64,000 bases of DNA from Ichthyophis bannanicus (GCA_033557465.1 CM066043.1:82738662-82802661), one strand, 5' to 3'; positions 10,127-21,811 are shown, numbered from the stretch's first letter. A program made the numbers and translations. Notes: generated from the letters alone by a model not told the origin.

Positions 10127-10610
10127 GTGTGAGGAATTGCAGACAATTCAGTAATACATTACCATCCTATTTCAGTTACTTTTACTTACTATGTGCACTG
10201 ATCAATTTCTTAAAATGTTTACAGTTCTTAAAACATTTTAGAGAAATATTTGAAAAAAAGGAGGAAAAAAAGACTCAGAAATAATTTTGCCACTCTCTGA
10301 AATGTTTGCTCCAGTCCACATAGTTTTCCAGCCTATTTCATAAAATGGTCACATTTGAAATCATAGGTCAAAAAAAACCCTTCTGAAAACTGTAGGAATT
10401 ATTCTTTCATCTCATACTTTAAAGTTTATAAAACAAGGTACAAAATCCATATAAACATATTCTCTCCTCTGCTGTATTCACTTTGTTCTTCAAAAGATGT
10501 TCATTCATCTATCCCACAGAAAAGTATTTCATAATATAGATCACAATCAAATCTTGTTCATAGAGGCATGCTAAGTCAAACATCCTAAAATTCCATTCAA
10601 AATATTTACC
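10127..10610. other. no gene seen
   Basis: AT-rich sequence without recognisable domains, element termini or strong tandem repeats. Confidence 0.35.
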
Positions 10611-11585
10611 TTAAAATCACTATCCATTCATGGCACTCCCTTTCCCTTTCAGGACAAAGTTATGATCCTTAGCATCTCCTTTGACCCCCAGCTTTCCTTC
10701 TCTGGCCATATCACTTCCATAGTTCAACGCTGCTTCTTTATCTTGCAACAGATCTGATCTGTTCGCTGTCTTGATCAGTTTTCTCTTCAGCTTCTTGTGC
10801 TTTCCTTGATCATTTCTCGTCTTCATTATGCAAACTCCCTTCTCTCCGGTCTTCCTCAGCATCAGATCCACTGTCTTCAATTAGTTCAGAACACCACCTT
10901 CCATCTCATTCATGATGCCTGCAGGCTCACTCATGTCACCCCCCCCCCCCTTTACTCGCTGAACACTGGCTCCCAGTCCCTTTCTATATTCAGTATAAAT
11001 TTCTTCTGCTTGCTTTCCATGCTCTTCATTCGGGCCACCCTGTTTTTCTTTTCTGCCTTCTTTTCCTCCACACTCCCCATTGTGTTCTTTGCTTTGCCTC
11101 CAGCATCTCCCTGATTTTCCTGGCCCTTGTGCCATTTGCTCTGCAATGGCCCTTCTTCCTCCTTTCAGATTGTGGCCCCGTCTCTTTGGAATTCTTTTCC
11201 TCTTCATTCCCAACTCTCATTTTTCTGTTTCAAGTCCTTGTTAAAGACCCATCTCTTTTCCTTGTTATTTCCTTCTACCTAGCCTCCTTGATCTGATTGC
11301 TCCCCTTCTCCCTCTGCCCTTCCTCTTGCACATCACTAGCACTTGGCTTTTCCTGGTCTGTTTTTCATGATCCTTCTTCCCCCTGCATTTCTTTGGTTTA
11401 TCTTCAGCAATCACTTACCATGTAACCTAGGCCCTCCTCTTGTTTCTTGCCCTTTTGTATCCTCCCTCCCTGTCTTGGTTTGTCCCTGTCCATGCATTTC
11501 CCCTTATAGTATTTTATTTTAATGACTATTGTTCACCACCTAGCTGCCTTGGCCATAGGCAGTATATTAAATTGAATAAACAATT
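10611..11585 (+). pseudogene. degenerate L2-like LINE 3' portion
   Basis: Plus-strand frames give VMILSISFDPQLSFSGHI, then SLIISRLHYANSLLSGLPQ and LQLVQNTTFHLI, in the order expected after the catalytic domain of an L2-like RT. Several stops and frameshifts interrupt it. A long pyrimidine-rich decayed section follows. The 3' end near 11520-11585 reads CACCTAGCTGCCTTGGCC and ends in AATTGAATAAACAA, as in L2-like 3' ends. It is older than the copy at 8700. Confidence 0.7.
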
Positions 11586-11668
11586 TAACTGTAACATCAG
11601 TGTGGTGACTCCCCTCTCCAACCTCCAATCTCATTACCTTCATTATGTAAATGAGTTGTAACCAACAC

Positions 11669-11870
11669 TTAGGGGTATGTTTACTAAACCGTCTTAACGT
11701 GCACCCGGCGATAGTGTGCAGGCTGCCATAAAAGGAGTGGGCGTTTCAGTCTTAAAGCGGCAAAACGGGAGTATCGCGCGATAACGCGCGCTGCTGCGCA
11801 CATTATCGGGTGAAGCGCCGCTAAGCGCGTTAACGCGCGGTGATCTTAAGTAGGAGCCCAGACATGCAAA
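11669..11870. mobile_element. possible Harbinger-like MITE (one end)
   Basis: TTA followed by GGGGTATGTTTACTAAACC resembles the left terminus of the 128-bp elements at 50048 and 52291, which start GGGGCTTGTTTACAAAGCC. The interior is unusually rich in CGCGCG and TTAACG blocks, also like those elements. I cannot see a matching right end. A diverged or truncated relative is the best guess. Confidence 0.35.
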
Positions 11871-12000
11871 CATAGAAACAGAGGTGTAGCACAATGGTTA
11901 ATACACTGACTGATGATACAGGGGTCATGAGTTCAATCCCCCAGTGTGCCTAATGCATAAGGCTGGCTGAGGCATCAGCTTTTTTTTTTTTTTTTTTTTT

Positions 12001-12690
12001 AAACTTTTATTTTCGTTTTACAACAAACAAAAGTAACAACACACCAAAAGAAACAAATACACACATACAATAAAGAAAGCAACCCCAATTACCCCCCACC
12101 CCAATGCTTCTTCTCTAAGCTGATAAGAATCATCATATAAGCGCTTACATACAACAATTATTGTACATCAAACAAACAGAAGTAGAATCTATGATACCGG
12201 ATGAGCATGTGACAAAGATTAATACAGAATCAAACAGTCAACTGAGAGCATTGAATAGTTTGAACATAATCGTTGAGCGTCTTCTAGCAAGACCAATAGT
12301 GAATGGTTTGAACGGAAGAGGCTGACATACAAGGTATTTGCGCATATTTACAAGAAAGACAGATATGATTCACCATTCATTAGAGCTCAAAAAAGAGCTA
12401 TTTTCCCAATATTTCGTGATTAAGGAAATAGGAAATAGCAATGCCCAGCATAAAGGCTAAAAGGAAGTAAGCCAATTTAGGAAGAGAGGGGATCCCCGCA
12501 GCTGAGCGGAGCCCCACAATCTTCCAAGAGAGGGGTTCCGGAAAATATAAAATAGAATGAAGACGACCCCAGACCCGACTCCAGTAATACTGTAATGCGG
12601 TACAATCATACTTAACAGGAGTTTAGTAAACCAAAGGCCACATGGCATGTCCAGCATCAAGTGCTCTGGATGGCATTCCAATTGGCTAAC
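12001..12690 (-). pseudogene. L1-A1 ORF2 C-terminal remnant and 3' UTR
   Basis: On the sense strand, 12681 to about 12430 encodes an ORF2 C-terminal-like stretch with MIVPHYSITGVGSGV and NPSLGRLWGS. It is interrupted by stops. About 430 bp of 3' UTR follow, ending in AAAATAAAAGTTT and the poly(A) tail. The last part matches 26375-26825 of L1-A2 closely. Confidence 0.6.
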
Positions 12691-12827
12691 CTATCAGGAG
12701 TATATGTCCACTTGGGATAGCAGTACTGAGGAGATAAGAAAAAATCTGATCTAGATTGTGAGTGATGGGGGGGCTGAGAAAAGGTGAGCTCTAAGTCGGA
12801 GGGGTGAAGCAGCTTCCATATATCTAC

Positions 12828-13308
12828 TCACGCAAAATCTTTCATCAGAGCTGGCAGGGTGTAGAGACTCTTGGGCGGACCACTCGTTCTAGGCGGCAGT
12901 CTATCTATCAAAGGATGAAATACTTGGTGAAAGTCACCGCCGAGTAACAGTAACAGAGTCATCCACATTCGGAGCATAAATACAAATACACGTAAATTCA
13001 CTATCTCCAACCTTAAAATATACACAGGCCCAGCTGCCCTCCCCATCAGAGCTAGTATCCATTACAGTGGTTGGCAAAGATTTCTCAACCAAGATGGCTA
13101 CCCCGCACCGCTTGGAAACGGCGGGAGAATAGGCAGCCACCATATAAGGTTTAGCAGTAAGTTTCAGTGGTTCAACGGAGGTGAAATGGGTTTCCTGAAG
13201 AAACACTAAATCAGTATGGTCATGATTAAAATAACTAAGGATGGTCATTCTTTTGATTGGACTATTGATGCCTCTTACGTTCAGTGACAAGAGCTTACAT
13301 AAGGCCAT
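12828..13308 (-). pseudogene. L1-A1 ORF2 endonuclease domain (partial)
   Basis: ORF2 starts at 13308 with MALCKLLSLNVRGINSP, the canonical L1 endonuclease opening (LNVRGIN). LVFLQETHF follows, with the catalytic glutamate in QETH. CIYAPN marks the next strand of the APE-type fold. A frameshift near 12935-12945 splits GGDFHQVFHPLID from the upstream frame. The sequence then runs, with a stop near 12825, to the internal deletion. No reverse transcriptase remains, so the copy cannot mobilise itself. Confidence 0.85.
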
Positions 13309-13737
13309 ACAACAAAGTCAAACATTCTGAGAAAGAAACATGATGGCGCACCGAGTTGCGCAATGTCCCTCATATCAACTATAAATGACTGTACACACAA
13401 TATGATAGAAAATAAGCCAATGAAAAATCATGAAGCGCCCTATATAACAGTAGAAGCACCGAAGTGCCTTAGAGAAGAAGCAAAACCCCAGAAATTACTG
13501 GCGACCTGATGTCTGCGGGGTGAAACCCCAGAGAAGGCCTAAATTGAAACATATAACCGGTATAGCTGTGCGTGCTCCGAATCCAACCGAGGTGCACATC
13601 ATGGAGGAAAAGGAGACCAAGAAAGGTAGATATAAAAGAAAGAAAGGTCCAGGCAGTCTCTATTCCAGGCAATGATCACCGCATCGGGCCATTCAAAATG
13701 GCGGGCAGTTCCAGCGGAGTCCATCCGAGCTGTTGAC

Positions 13738-14596
13738 TTAGCGCATCTGGTCTGCCTCTTTGGAATCTAAAAATGTTGCTAGCAGAGCAGGATCTTCGAA
13801 GGTTCTAGTTTGGTTATGGAGAGTCACTCTGAGCTTCGCTGGATATAAGAGGCCAAAGCGAGCCTGTAACTGTTGAAGTCTAGGTCGAAAAGCAAGGAGT
13901 CCCTTCCGCCGGTCAACTGTGGGCTTTGCCAAGTCGGGGAAGAAAGAGACTTTATGATCTTCAAACTGCAGATGTTGAATCACCCGGGCAGCTTTGAAAA
14001 TTTGCTCAACTTGCTGATACCTCAGTAAACGAAAGATAATGGGCCGGGGGGTCGTCCGATTGAGTGCGATGTTGGTAGGAGCACGATATGCTCGGTCAAT
14101 TTCCAGATCTCTGCAAAAGGTAATCTTCAGCAAGGAGGGGAGAGTTTTGGCCAGAAATTCTCTGATATCTCCTGCTTCCGCCCCCTCTGGTACTCCTATG
14201 AGCCTTACATTGTTGCGACGGGCTCGAGTATTGCAATCCTCTAACTCTTTTTGAAGATTCTGTATCTGACGCTCAGCCTTGTCCAGGTTCACCAAGCGCA
14301 CCGCGTGCGAATCGAGGACCCCCGCCATGTTGTCTAGCCGTAGTGAAAGACCTTCAAGCCGATCCTGAAGCATACCGAAATCTTCTCGCATGGCTCGGAG
14401 CGCTTCTCCGTTGGACTGTACCAGTTCCTTCACACCACGTATTTCCTCCAAGATCTCCTGTTGCATTTCGGGGCTTACCCGAAGTGGAACCATCTTTGGT
14501 GGGGAAGACAACTCTGTTTTGGGAGCGTTTTCCATGTGAAGAAGAGGGAGACCCGAAGTCCAAGCGCACTGGTTTGTGGGCCGCCATTCCCCCCAA
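13738..14596 (-). pseudogene. L1-A1 ORF1 protein (coiled coil plus RRM)
   Basis: ORF1 encodes the L1 RNA-binding chaperone. A coiled coil spans the LRLDNMAGVLDS to KAERQIQNLQKELED heptads. It is followed by the RRM-type block ARRNNVRLIGVPEG, and then the C-terminal PRPIIFRLLRYQQ and FFPDLAKPTVDRRKGLL motifs. The matching L1-A2 copy starts MAAHKPARLDFGS. Here that start lies in a different frame (from 14587), and an indel near 14535 shifts into the main frame, which remains open to a stop at 13738. The main body, roughly 265 residues, is intact. Only the extreme N-terminus is disrupted. Confidence 0.85.
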
Positions 14597-14963
14597 GGCA
14601 CCCCGGTAAGTTCGGAGTAAAATATTAAGTTTATGCAGATATTAAGTCAGGATTCTGAGTAGGCCCCTCGGGAGCTTCAGCGCGAAGCGTCTAACCCGCT
14701 GGACATCAGGCTCCGCCCCCCGAGGCATCAGCTTTGACATGTAAGTATTGTTTCCTGAGGCAGTTTATTTGTATTTTAATTACTGCTGCCAGCAAACACA
14801 CCCTCACGTGCCGTAACCTAAGGTGCGCATTAAGGCACCCTATAAGGCACCCCATAGGGCACATTATAATGTGCACTGTCCGCCACGGCACCCTATAATG
14901 TCCCCTATAGGGCACCCTATAAGGTGCTCCATAGGATACCTTATAAGGCACCTTATATGGATG

Positions 14964-15037
14964 GTAACCATAAGGTGCCTCAGAAGGCGCTTTATAGGGC
15001 ACCCTATAAAGCGCCTTCTGAGGCACCTTATGGTTAC
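14964..15037. repeat. perfect 35-bp-arm hairpin
   Basis: The arms 14964-14998 and 15003-15037 are exact reverse complements, separated by a 4-nt loop (GCAC). The arm begins GTAACCATAAGGTGCC and ends CGCTTTATAGG. It is the centre of the larger inverted SINE structure. Upstream sequence repeats related GGCACCCTATAAGG units, suggesting that the hairpin grew from a short tandem array. Confidence 0.95.
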
Positions 15038-15192
15038 AGTACGTTGAGGGTGTTTTTGCTGGCAGCACTAATGTACATTAAAAATAGATAATGCTTTGGA
15101 CAGCCCTATCAAATAACCCCACTGTGGGTTTGAACCCATGACCTCTGGCTCGACAGGCAGTGAAGTAACCAGTGGGCTACAGCTCTATAGCT

Positions 15193-16324
15193 GCTAACAA
15201 GCCCCTGGCTGGCTGCAGAAGGACTGCACATCAGCACACAAACAGTCTGCTGTGATCACCAGGATAGCGTTAACCCACCCATACCCATGATGCTCTGCAC
15301 ATGCAAATCAGCAGTCTACAGATGAACACAAGATGGGGTATGCACCCCCACAGCACCTCGGCCTGGTAGGGGGAATTAACCGTGTGTGTTACTGGCACAG
15401 AGTAGCTACACACCGTCACATTGTGCAGGTACTGTGCTCACCCTGAGGGTGAGGTGGGGCGCCCAGCACCAGGTCCACAGCACCTTCCATGGCAGAAATA
15501 GGCCATGCTGCAGGTCCCCAGCAGTGCTAGTGTGTGAGATAGGTAGTTCCTGCAGACACACTTTGGATACATCTGTATTTCTCAGTAAGGTTTAGCCCTT
15601 ATGGACCCATAGGCGGATTATGTACCACCACCCAACCCACCCTCTGGGGCTGAGGGTGGGAAACAGGGTCTCCCACCAACAGATCCACATTTTACCTCCC
15701 TGCAATGGCAGCAGTAGAGGGGACCATCAACCGCAGTCCTGCTGGGGAACAGACACCCTACAGGGCAGTCAATGCAGCTCTGTACACATCTATAAAGCAA
15801 TAGCAGACAGACATTAGGCCCGGAAATGCTGAGCTGCACCCCACCACTATCTGATATTCTCCTGCAGCAAGCCTCCAGCCACTGCACCCTGCAAGGTGTT
15901 CCAGCACGACACATACTAGCTGCAGACTGTCTGTTAGCTAGTCCATAGTGCATGTTCCTGGAGGAGATGCATGCACACAGAACTGGGATGTCAGCATACA
16001 CACCAAGCAGATAGGTCAGTGATTGGGCCCCAAAAGGGAACCCATAAATATCACATGAAAGAAATAATATAGAGCACTATGGGGGAACCTAGCCATGCCG
16101 TGGTCACTGCTCAGTCAGGGTGAGAGTGATCTCCCAGCAGGACATGCTGTGGCCACCCTGTCTGTGCAGGTGGTGGCCGGGCACTACAATGTCCCAGCCA
16201 TTGTCCTATGCCCTGTGCAGATGCATCCTGGCAAGCTGACAAATTGTGATGGATGGGGTTCGTTATGTCTATGGGGAGATATAACATGATATCATCTGTA
16301 TAGATAAGATACCCTATTTTGAAT
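15193..16324. other. no gene seen
   Basis: About 1.1 kb of mixed-composition DNA. Open frames on both strands are short and have no recognisable domain. No terminal repeats are visible. Confidence 0.4.
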
Positions 16325-16735
16325 TTTCTGAATATATTTATTTATTTATTTATTTTATTTTACAGTTTTTATATACCGCGCTCTTTGGTATCAGCGCGGT
16401 TTACAGATAACAAATTTTCACATTAGAACAATCCTTTGCTTACATTATAACAGGGTCAATAACTTGGAGATAACAGATAACAGATAACAGCCAATATTGC
16501 AGATTGGCTGGAGATATAAACTGGAGAGCTGAGAGGGCAGATCCTTGTGGTATTCCCTGTTCCTGTGTGAAGGTAGTAGATGTCTTTTGTCCTACTTGAA
16601 CTTGTTGCGTGCAGTCGGAAATGCATGATTTAAACCATTGGAATACTGTTCCCTTTATTCCAATTTGGGCTAGTACACAGTACTTTAATGTACACCACTT
16701 TGACTTGTAGAAAAGTAGCATACAAGCCTAGCAAA
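16325..16735 (-). pseudogene. L2-like LINE: RT block joined directly to 3' tail
   Basis: On the minus strand a frame contains GIKGTVFQWFKSCISD and GIPQGSALSALQF, the conserved LINE RT block just before the YxDD motif. Immediately after SALSALQF the sequence becomes the L2-like 3' tail (AACTTGGAGATAA, GCGCGGTATATAAA, then ATAAATAAATA at 16325-16345). The catalytic motif, thumb and C-terminus are missing between these parts. This is an internal deletion derivative of the same family as 43965-45683. Confidence 0.65.
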
Positions 16736-16935
16736 ATAAATAAAAGTCTGCCAGTTGTTTTTCTTCTCTTCTTTGGCTGCAATGCACAAGGAGCTGAACG
16801 TCAGCATGAGAGTGCCTCCAGTTTTATGAGACCTGTTGGCATCTGTCACTGTTTTGCCTGCCATTTCACACTATGCAGCACTGTGTATGCCCTGTAGCGC
16901 TACACAAATGATAAGAAGTAGTAGTAGTAGTGTAG
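16687..16935 (+). mobile_element. LINE 3'-end fragments with (TAG)n
   Basis: The stretch 16687-16745 reads as a LINE or SINE 3' tail (CACTTTGACTTGTAG... CAAAATAAATAAAA). At 16885-16935, CCTGTAGCGCTACACAAATG followed by TAG repeats matches the 3' end of the L2-like LINE at 8700-9475. No coding remains. Confidence 0.5.
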
Positions 16936-17337
16936 GGCAGGAATGGTAAAATACACATCGCCTGAGCTGCTGTTGAACTCTAGTGTGGTGAAGGACATCG
17001 ATACTGTTACAGGCTCCTGGGAGCTGCTCAGAAAGACCCAACAGACTGAGAAATCCCTGTAGCTTGCCTCTCAGTAAGTGGATGAAGATAGTCCTGGAGG
17101 GGATATACAGAAGATAATATCAGTAAAAAGAAGAGGAAGCAATAGAAGTAAAGTAAAGGGTTCTGGTAGATGAGCAAGGAAATGACCCCAAGGCCTTTGC
17201 TGGATAATTACAAAATGCCAGAACACTTCACAAATAGCCTGCAATAAGGGCTATTTTTTATATTAAAAACTACCTCATAATAAAATATCTATGAAGGCAT
17301 AACGAGGCAAATACCAAAGAGTCCAAACAGTCCAGAA
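16936..17337. other. no gene seen
   Basis: Unassigned sequence between the L2-like tail and the CR1 3' end. Confidence 0.35.
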
Positions 17338-18890
17338 GAACATAAGAACATGAGATATGCCATACTGGGTCAGACCAACGTCTATCAAGCCCAGTATCCT
17401 ATTTCCTACAGTGGCCAATCTAGGTCATAAGTACCTAGCAGTTTCCCCAAAAGACACAGGATCCTCAATGTTTGTATTGGGTCAAGCAGTGATATCCTGG
17501 GTCCCTTCTTAATAATGGTTTATGGACCTTTCCTCCAGGAACTTGTCCTAACCTTTTTTAAACACAGCTATAATAAGAGCTTTTACTACATACTCCAATA
17601 ACAAATTCCAAACTTTGATTACATGTTGAATGAAAAAATATTTTCTCTTATTAGTCTTAAATAGGTTACCCTGTAGCTTCATTACATGTCCCCTAGTCTT
17701 TCTATATTCTGATGACAAACAATCAATCTACATTTACCCGTTCCACTCCATTCATTAATTTAAGGCCTCTATCATATATCCCCTCAGCCGTCTCTTTTCC
17801 AGGTTAAAGAGCCCTAACCTTTTTAGCCTCTCTTCATAGGAGTATCCTTCCATCCTCTTTAACATTTTGGTGGCTCTTCTCTGTACCTTTTCTAATAACG
17901 CTATATCCTTTTTAAGATACGGCGACCAGAACTGCACACAATATTCAAGGTGCGGTTGCACCATGTAACGATACAGAGCCATTATAATATCCTTTGTTTT
18001 ATTTTCCATTCCTTTCCTTAAGATACCTAGCATTCTATTTGCTCTCTTGGCTGCCACTGCACACTGGGCGAAGGGTTTTAACATGTTATCCACAATGACG
18101 CCTAAATCTTTTTCCTGGATGGTGGTTCCTAATGTGGAACCTTGCATCGTGAAACCATAGTTTGGGGTTTTCTTTCCTAGGTGCATAACTTTGCACTTGT
18201 CCATATTAAATTTCATCTGCCATTTGGATGCCCAGTCTTCCAATTTATCAAGATCCTCTTGCAATTTTCCACAATCCTCATGGGCTTTAACAACTTTAAA
18301 TAGTTTTGTATCATCTGCAAATTTGATAACCTCACTCATTATTCCCTTTTCTGGGTCATTTATGAATATGTCAGAAAGCAGCGGACCCAGCACAGATCGC
18401 TGGGATACTCCACTATTCACGTTTCTCCATTGGGAAAATTGGCCATTTAGCCCTACCCTCTGATTTCTATCTTTTAACCATTTTTAACAATAGTACACTG
18501 CCTCCTATCCCAAGACTTTTTAATTTTGCCAAAAGTCTCTGATGAGGGACCTTGCAAAGGCTTTCTGAAAGTCCAGATACACTATATCAACCGACTCACC
18601 TTTGTCTACCTGTTTATTCACACCTTCAAAAAAGACATAACATATTAGAAAGACAAGATCTTCCTTGTCTAAAGCCATGTTGGCTGTCACCCATTAAGCC
18701 ATGACTATCCACATGTTCAGTAATTTTGTTCTTTATTAAGGTTTCTACCATTTTTCCGGTACTGATGTCAGGCTCACCAGTCTGTAGTTTCGCAGATCAC
18801 CCCTGGAACCCTTTTTAAAAATTAGCATTACATCGGCCATCCTCCAATATTCAGGTATTACAGATGATTTTAATGATAGTCCTTATCTCA
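17338..18890 (-). mobile_element. CR1-type LINE, 5'-truncated
   Basis: The minus strand ends near 17338 in GGTCTGACCCAGTATGGC followed by TTCTTATG, the characteristic CR1 3' end. Upstream lies a decayed 3' UTR and then the RT from about 18890. The 5' end is lost: the first recognisable block is GSRGDLRNYR..SLTSVPE of the RT fingers. The same family occurs at 23160-33440, where the 3' ends match closely. Confidence 0.85.
17755..18420 (-). pseudogene. CR1 reverse transcriptase, C-terminal half
   Basis: The frame contains SQRSVLGPLLSDIFINDPEKG, the catalytic FADDTKLFKVV, QMKFNMDKCKVMHLGKK, EKDLGVIVDNMLKP and the C-terminal [17 protein letters not shown] block, all in CR1 order. Stops and frameshifts lie upstream in the palm and fingers. 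Normally this enzyme copies CR1 RNA at a nicked target; this copy lacks the 5' endonuclease and cannot be autonomous. Confidence 0.85.
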
Positions 18891-21239
18891 CGTCTGTAGA
18901 TCCTGAGCAGGCTTCTTTATACAGCTCTTCATTTGAGGCCATGGAGAGGACTCCAGTTTGGTACCCCAAACTCCCGCAGGCAATCCTGTAAAAGACACTT
19001 TCACAGAAGTCACAAATACTCCTTATCAGCAGCGTACGTAGGTAATAGTAGTGCTGATGTTCCTTGGGCTCTCAATGGAAAACATCCCCAAACCACCTCA
19101 AACGTATCTCCTCTGGTGAAATACAGCAACTGGGAAATTGCTCTTCTCCCTTTAAAAACTTTTTATGTACATTTCTGCCCTTGTGCTCAGGATACACTGG
19201 GGAGAAAGGTCCCTTTCATTATAGAGCTGGATCTTTCGGGGTACAGCCGGGATGCACTTGACTAATCCCACTCACCTCTTGAGATAAATAGGAAGAATTT
19301 CTCAGACAGCTGAGCTTTTGCAGGACCCTTGAACTAAGTCCCTCTGACTTGTGCTGCTTTTAGGGAACTCTCCTTAAAGACCGCATGCATGGTGTGTCAG
19401 TATCTTACACTCTCCCAGGACCGTCATTACCATTAGGCAAACTAGACAGTCGCTTAGAGCACAAAACCTTGGAAGGTGGCAGAATGTGCTTCTTCCTACC
19501 AATATTGCCATGGGGCCACTATCACATCTCCCTGGAACTGGCGGCAGCAACAGCAATGAAACAGAAAGAAGTGAAGCATGGGACTTCTGAACCCTACATG
19601 CTGTGCTCTGAAAATCTCTTTGGTCCCACCCTTCACACAAACAGAAGTCTGTATCAAAAGGGGCAGAACCGGCTGGACTTTCAGAGTGCAGCATGCAAGG
19701 GTTCAGAATCCCCATGCTGCAATTCTTTCTTTTTTATTGATGTTGCAACCACTGCCAGTCCTGGGGAGATGTGACAGCAGGAGCAGCAGTAGTGGTAAGG
19801 GTGGGAGCAGGGATGTGAGCTGAGGTGGGAGGGGCACGAAAATGAGGGTTCAGTTAAGGTGTCTAACCGGTCTTGCACCATCCCTGCACTCTCCTCCTTC
19901 TTCATCTTAATCTAGTCACTTGATTAAGCCTAACCAGTCTAGGGGAACTCCATTCTCTTTGGTTGGTATGACATAGTCAGCCAACAGAAAGACTGCTCTC
20001 CTTTACTGTTAACTGAGCCCCTTGGTGCTCCTGTATCACCTCTGCCCCAAGGCAGTCTCTTCTGCAACTCTCTCTTTCTGGACCCTAAGCAGGGCCTTCA
20101 AAATACAGGAGGAAACACCTACTTGCCAGTAATGGACAAGCAGGCCAAACCTCCATTACCTCACTATATACAGGGTCATTTAAGGAGAAAAACTTCAGAG
20201 TCATTTTGAATCTAGAGAGTCCTAATACACCCCTTTCTGCTTAGTTAGGTAGGAAATAGTATTTGTAGAAAAGAAAATCTGTGAGGTATATGTCTATTTG
20301 TTATTGAATAAATGAATCCAACAAAAGCTCCTGGTTTGTTTATGCATAGAAAGCTGAAGCAGACGCCAAACAATGGTGAGAGATTGACTTTTTTTCTTTT
20401 CCTAAAAACACATCCGAAGCTCTTTCTTTTAAGCCAGTTAACCATTTTTCTTTCTGATGCAAATGCTTCTGCTTTCCATATGGTTTATGTTGGGCTGTTT
20501 ATACTTTAATAAGTAAAGGTTGTTGATGCTTAAGTGCATATCTGATTTATTTTGTGCATGGAGGGGTGAGTGGCCAAGAGTTACCAGACTGGAAAATTAC
20601 GAGAGGTTTTGCATTTAGTAATTGTACTCTGTGAAGCTTTGATGAACTATCCTCTAGGAACAGAAAGTCCTGAATATGTCTCCCCCTTACTGAAAATAAC
20701 CTGCTGTATTAGAATGACTTATGAAGTGATGCCTTAACATAAGCCAATCCCCACTTCCATCTCCAGTAGCTGGAAGGAGGTTATAGTCATCAAGGGAAAA
20801 CCGTTCCTTTTCTCAGTCAGTGTCTGTTGGAAAGAAGTTAGAAAGGAGTTAGATTCCTCTTGCTGAAACCTAAATGAGAATTGTAGAAATTTTGAATGAT
20901 ATAGATTTTCTGGAGGTTTTGATACTGTCCAGTGTTTACCTCTTTAGACTGGTAATAAGAATCTGATCAGAGTAACCATGACAGTCTCCACTACTGCAGA
21001 GAATCCCACAGATGAGGATCACATGGATTTCAGTGGATTCAGGTCAGTAAAGGTTGTAAATCAGAAACATATTCCCACAAAATTCCAATATATAACTCAT
21101 GGCTTTGGCAGGGAGGGATTGGATTTCCCACAGTGATAGTCTAATAGTGTGGATAGCAGTTCAAAATTCTGGATCTGCAGGAAGGCTCTGCATGATATCA
21201 GCTGAGCCAGCTTTCATTCTTTAAACAAAAGTAATTCCT
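18891..21239. other. no gene seen; possible hAT-end remnant near 19422
   Basis: About 2.3 kb without convincing coding. CCAGGACCGTCATTACC at 19418-19434 followed by AGGCAAACTAGACAGTCG resembles the start of non-autonomous hAT elements. The block 19590-19712 (CTGTGCTCTGAAAA, GGACTTTCAGAGTGC) has a related copy at 37105-37240. Open frames at 19370-19905 have no domain and overlap these repeats. Confidence 0.4.
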
Positions 21240-21811
21240 GGTTTACCAAATGCAGTCTTCAGAGATAACGCTCAGCAAGGCTACACATGCACAGGGTTAT
21301 TTTAGAAGCCTCATTCATGTTTTGCATGTGTATATACTGGCACATAAATATGCAAACTAAATCCATGTCCAAACAGCTATTTTTGAAAGGTCCAAATTTA
21401 CATGTGATCACCCCAATCACCTCTATATTACATGGGGACGTATCGTGAGCATACTGTGGGTGTGGTCTGGGTGGAACAAAGAGTTACATGTGTATCCCTC
21501 ATTTCATATAGGGGATGCACATGGAAGATGGAAATTGTCCATGTCTATATTTACACCTGCTTCCTGGCATGTTTAGGTTTTTGAAAAGTGCTCCTTTTGG
21601 CAAGCCTTTTACAGGAGGAATTAAGGGGAATATCCTCCTTAATCCCCCAATGTTTATTTCTCCTTCACAGTTTAATTGGGTAGACATCAAGCCCTCTGGG
21701 AGTGATTAAGAGCAACTGGACATCTAGGTTTCCAAAATGGCCAGGAGACACGTGTAAGTGCCAACATTTACACGTGCATGTTATGAAATGCCTCACATAA
21801 ATTAAACTGTA
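21240..21811. other. unclassified repeat-like sequence, partly inverted
   Basis: The segments near 21290-21345 and 21735-21800 are weakly complementary: GCATGTGTATATACTGGCAC against GTGCCAACATTTACACG. This suggests an old MITE with long arms. No termini can be fixed. Confidence 0.3.

Larger units (their letters stand above)
11983..14721 (-). mobile_element. L1-A1, internally deleted L1 with 14-bp TSD
   Basis: A minus-strand L1 whose poly(A) tail appears as a T run at 11983-12000. Its 5' end is at 14721 (GGGGGGCGGAGCC on the sense strand). The duplication GAGGCATCAGCTTT lies at 11969-11982 and 14722-14735. The element keeps a 5' UTR, ORF1 and the start of ORF2 (endonuclease), then jumps near 12690 to ORF2 C-terminal and 3' UTR sequence. 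Reverse transcriptase is missing. The exact TSD and complete ends indicate that a deleted RNA or DNA copy was mobilised by another L1 in trans, or that the deletion came later. Confidence 0.85.
11880..15192. repeat. inverted pair of tRNA-like SINE arms, split by L1
   Basis: The left arm starts with a tRNA-like head on the plus strand: A box TAGCACAATGG at 11887-11897 and B box GAGTTCAATCC at 11929-11939. The right arm has a related head on the minus strand: B box GGTTCAAACCC (15126-15136) and A box TAGCCCACTGG (15169-15179). The two heads look about 70% alike by eye. Removing the L1 at 11983-14721, both arms run inward to matching TGCTGCCAGCAAA...ACACCCTCA blocks (14783-14827 and 15024-15068) around a palindromic centre. 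The whole is a foldback structure of ~575 bp, interpreted as an inverted SINE dimer or a foldback element that captured SINE heads. Confidence 0.65.

Noticed and set aside
19374..19905. Overlapping 65-130 codon frames on both strands
   Set aside because: No recognisable domain; sequence is repeat-like (shared in part with 37105-37240).
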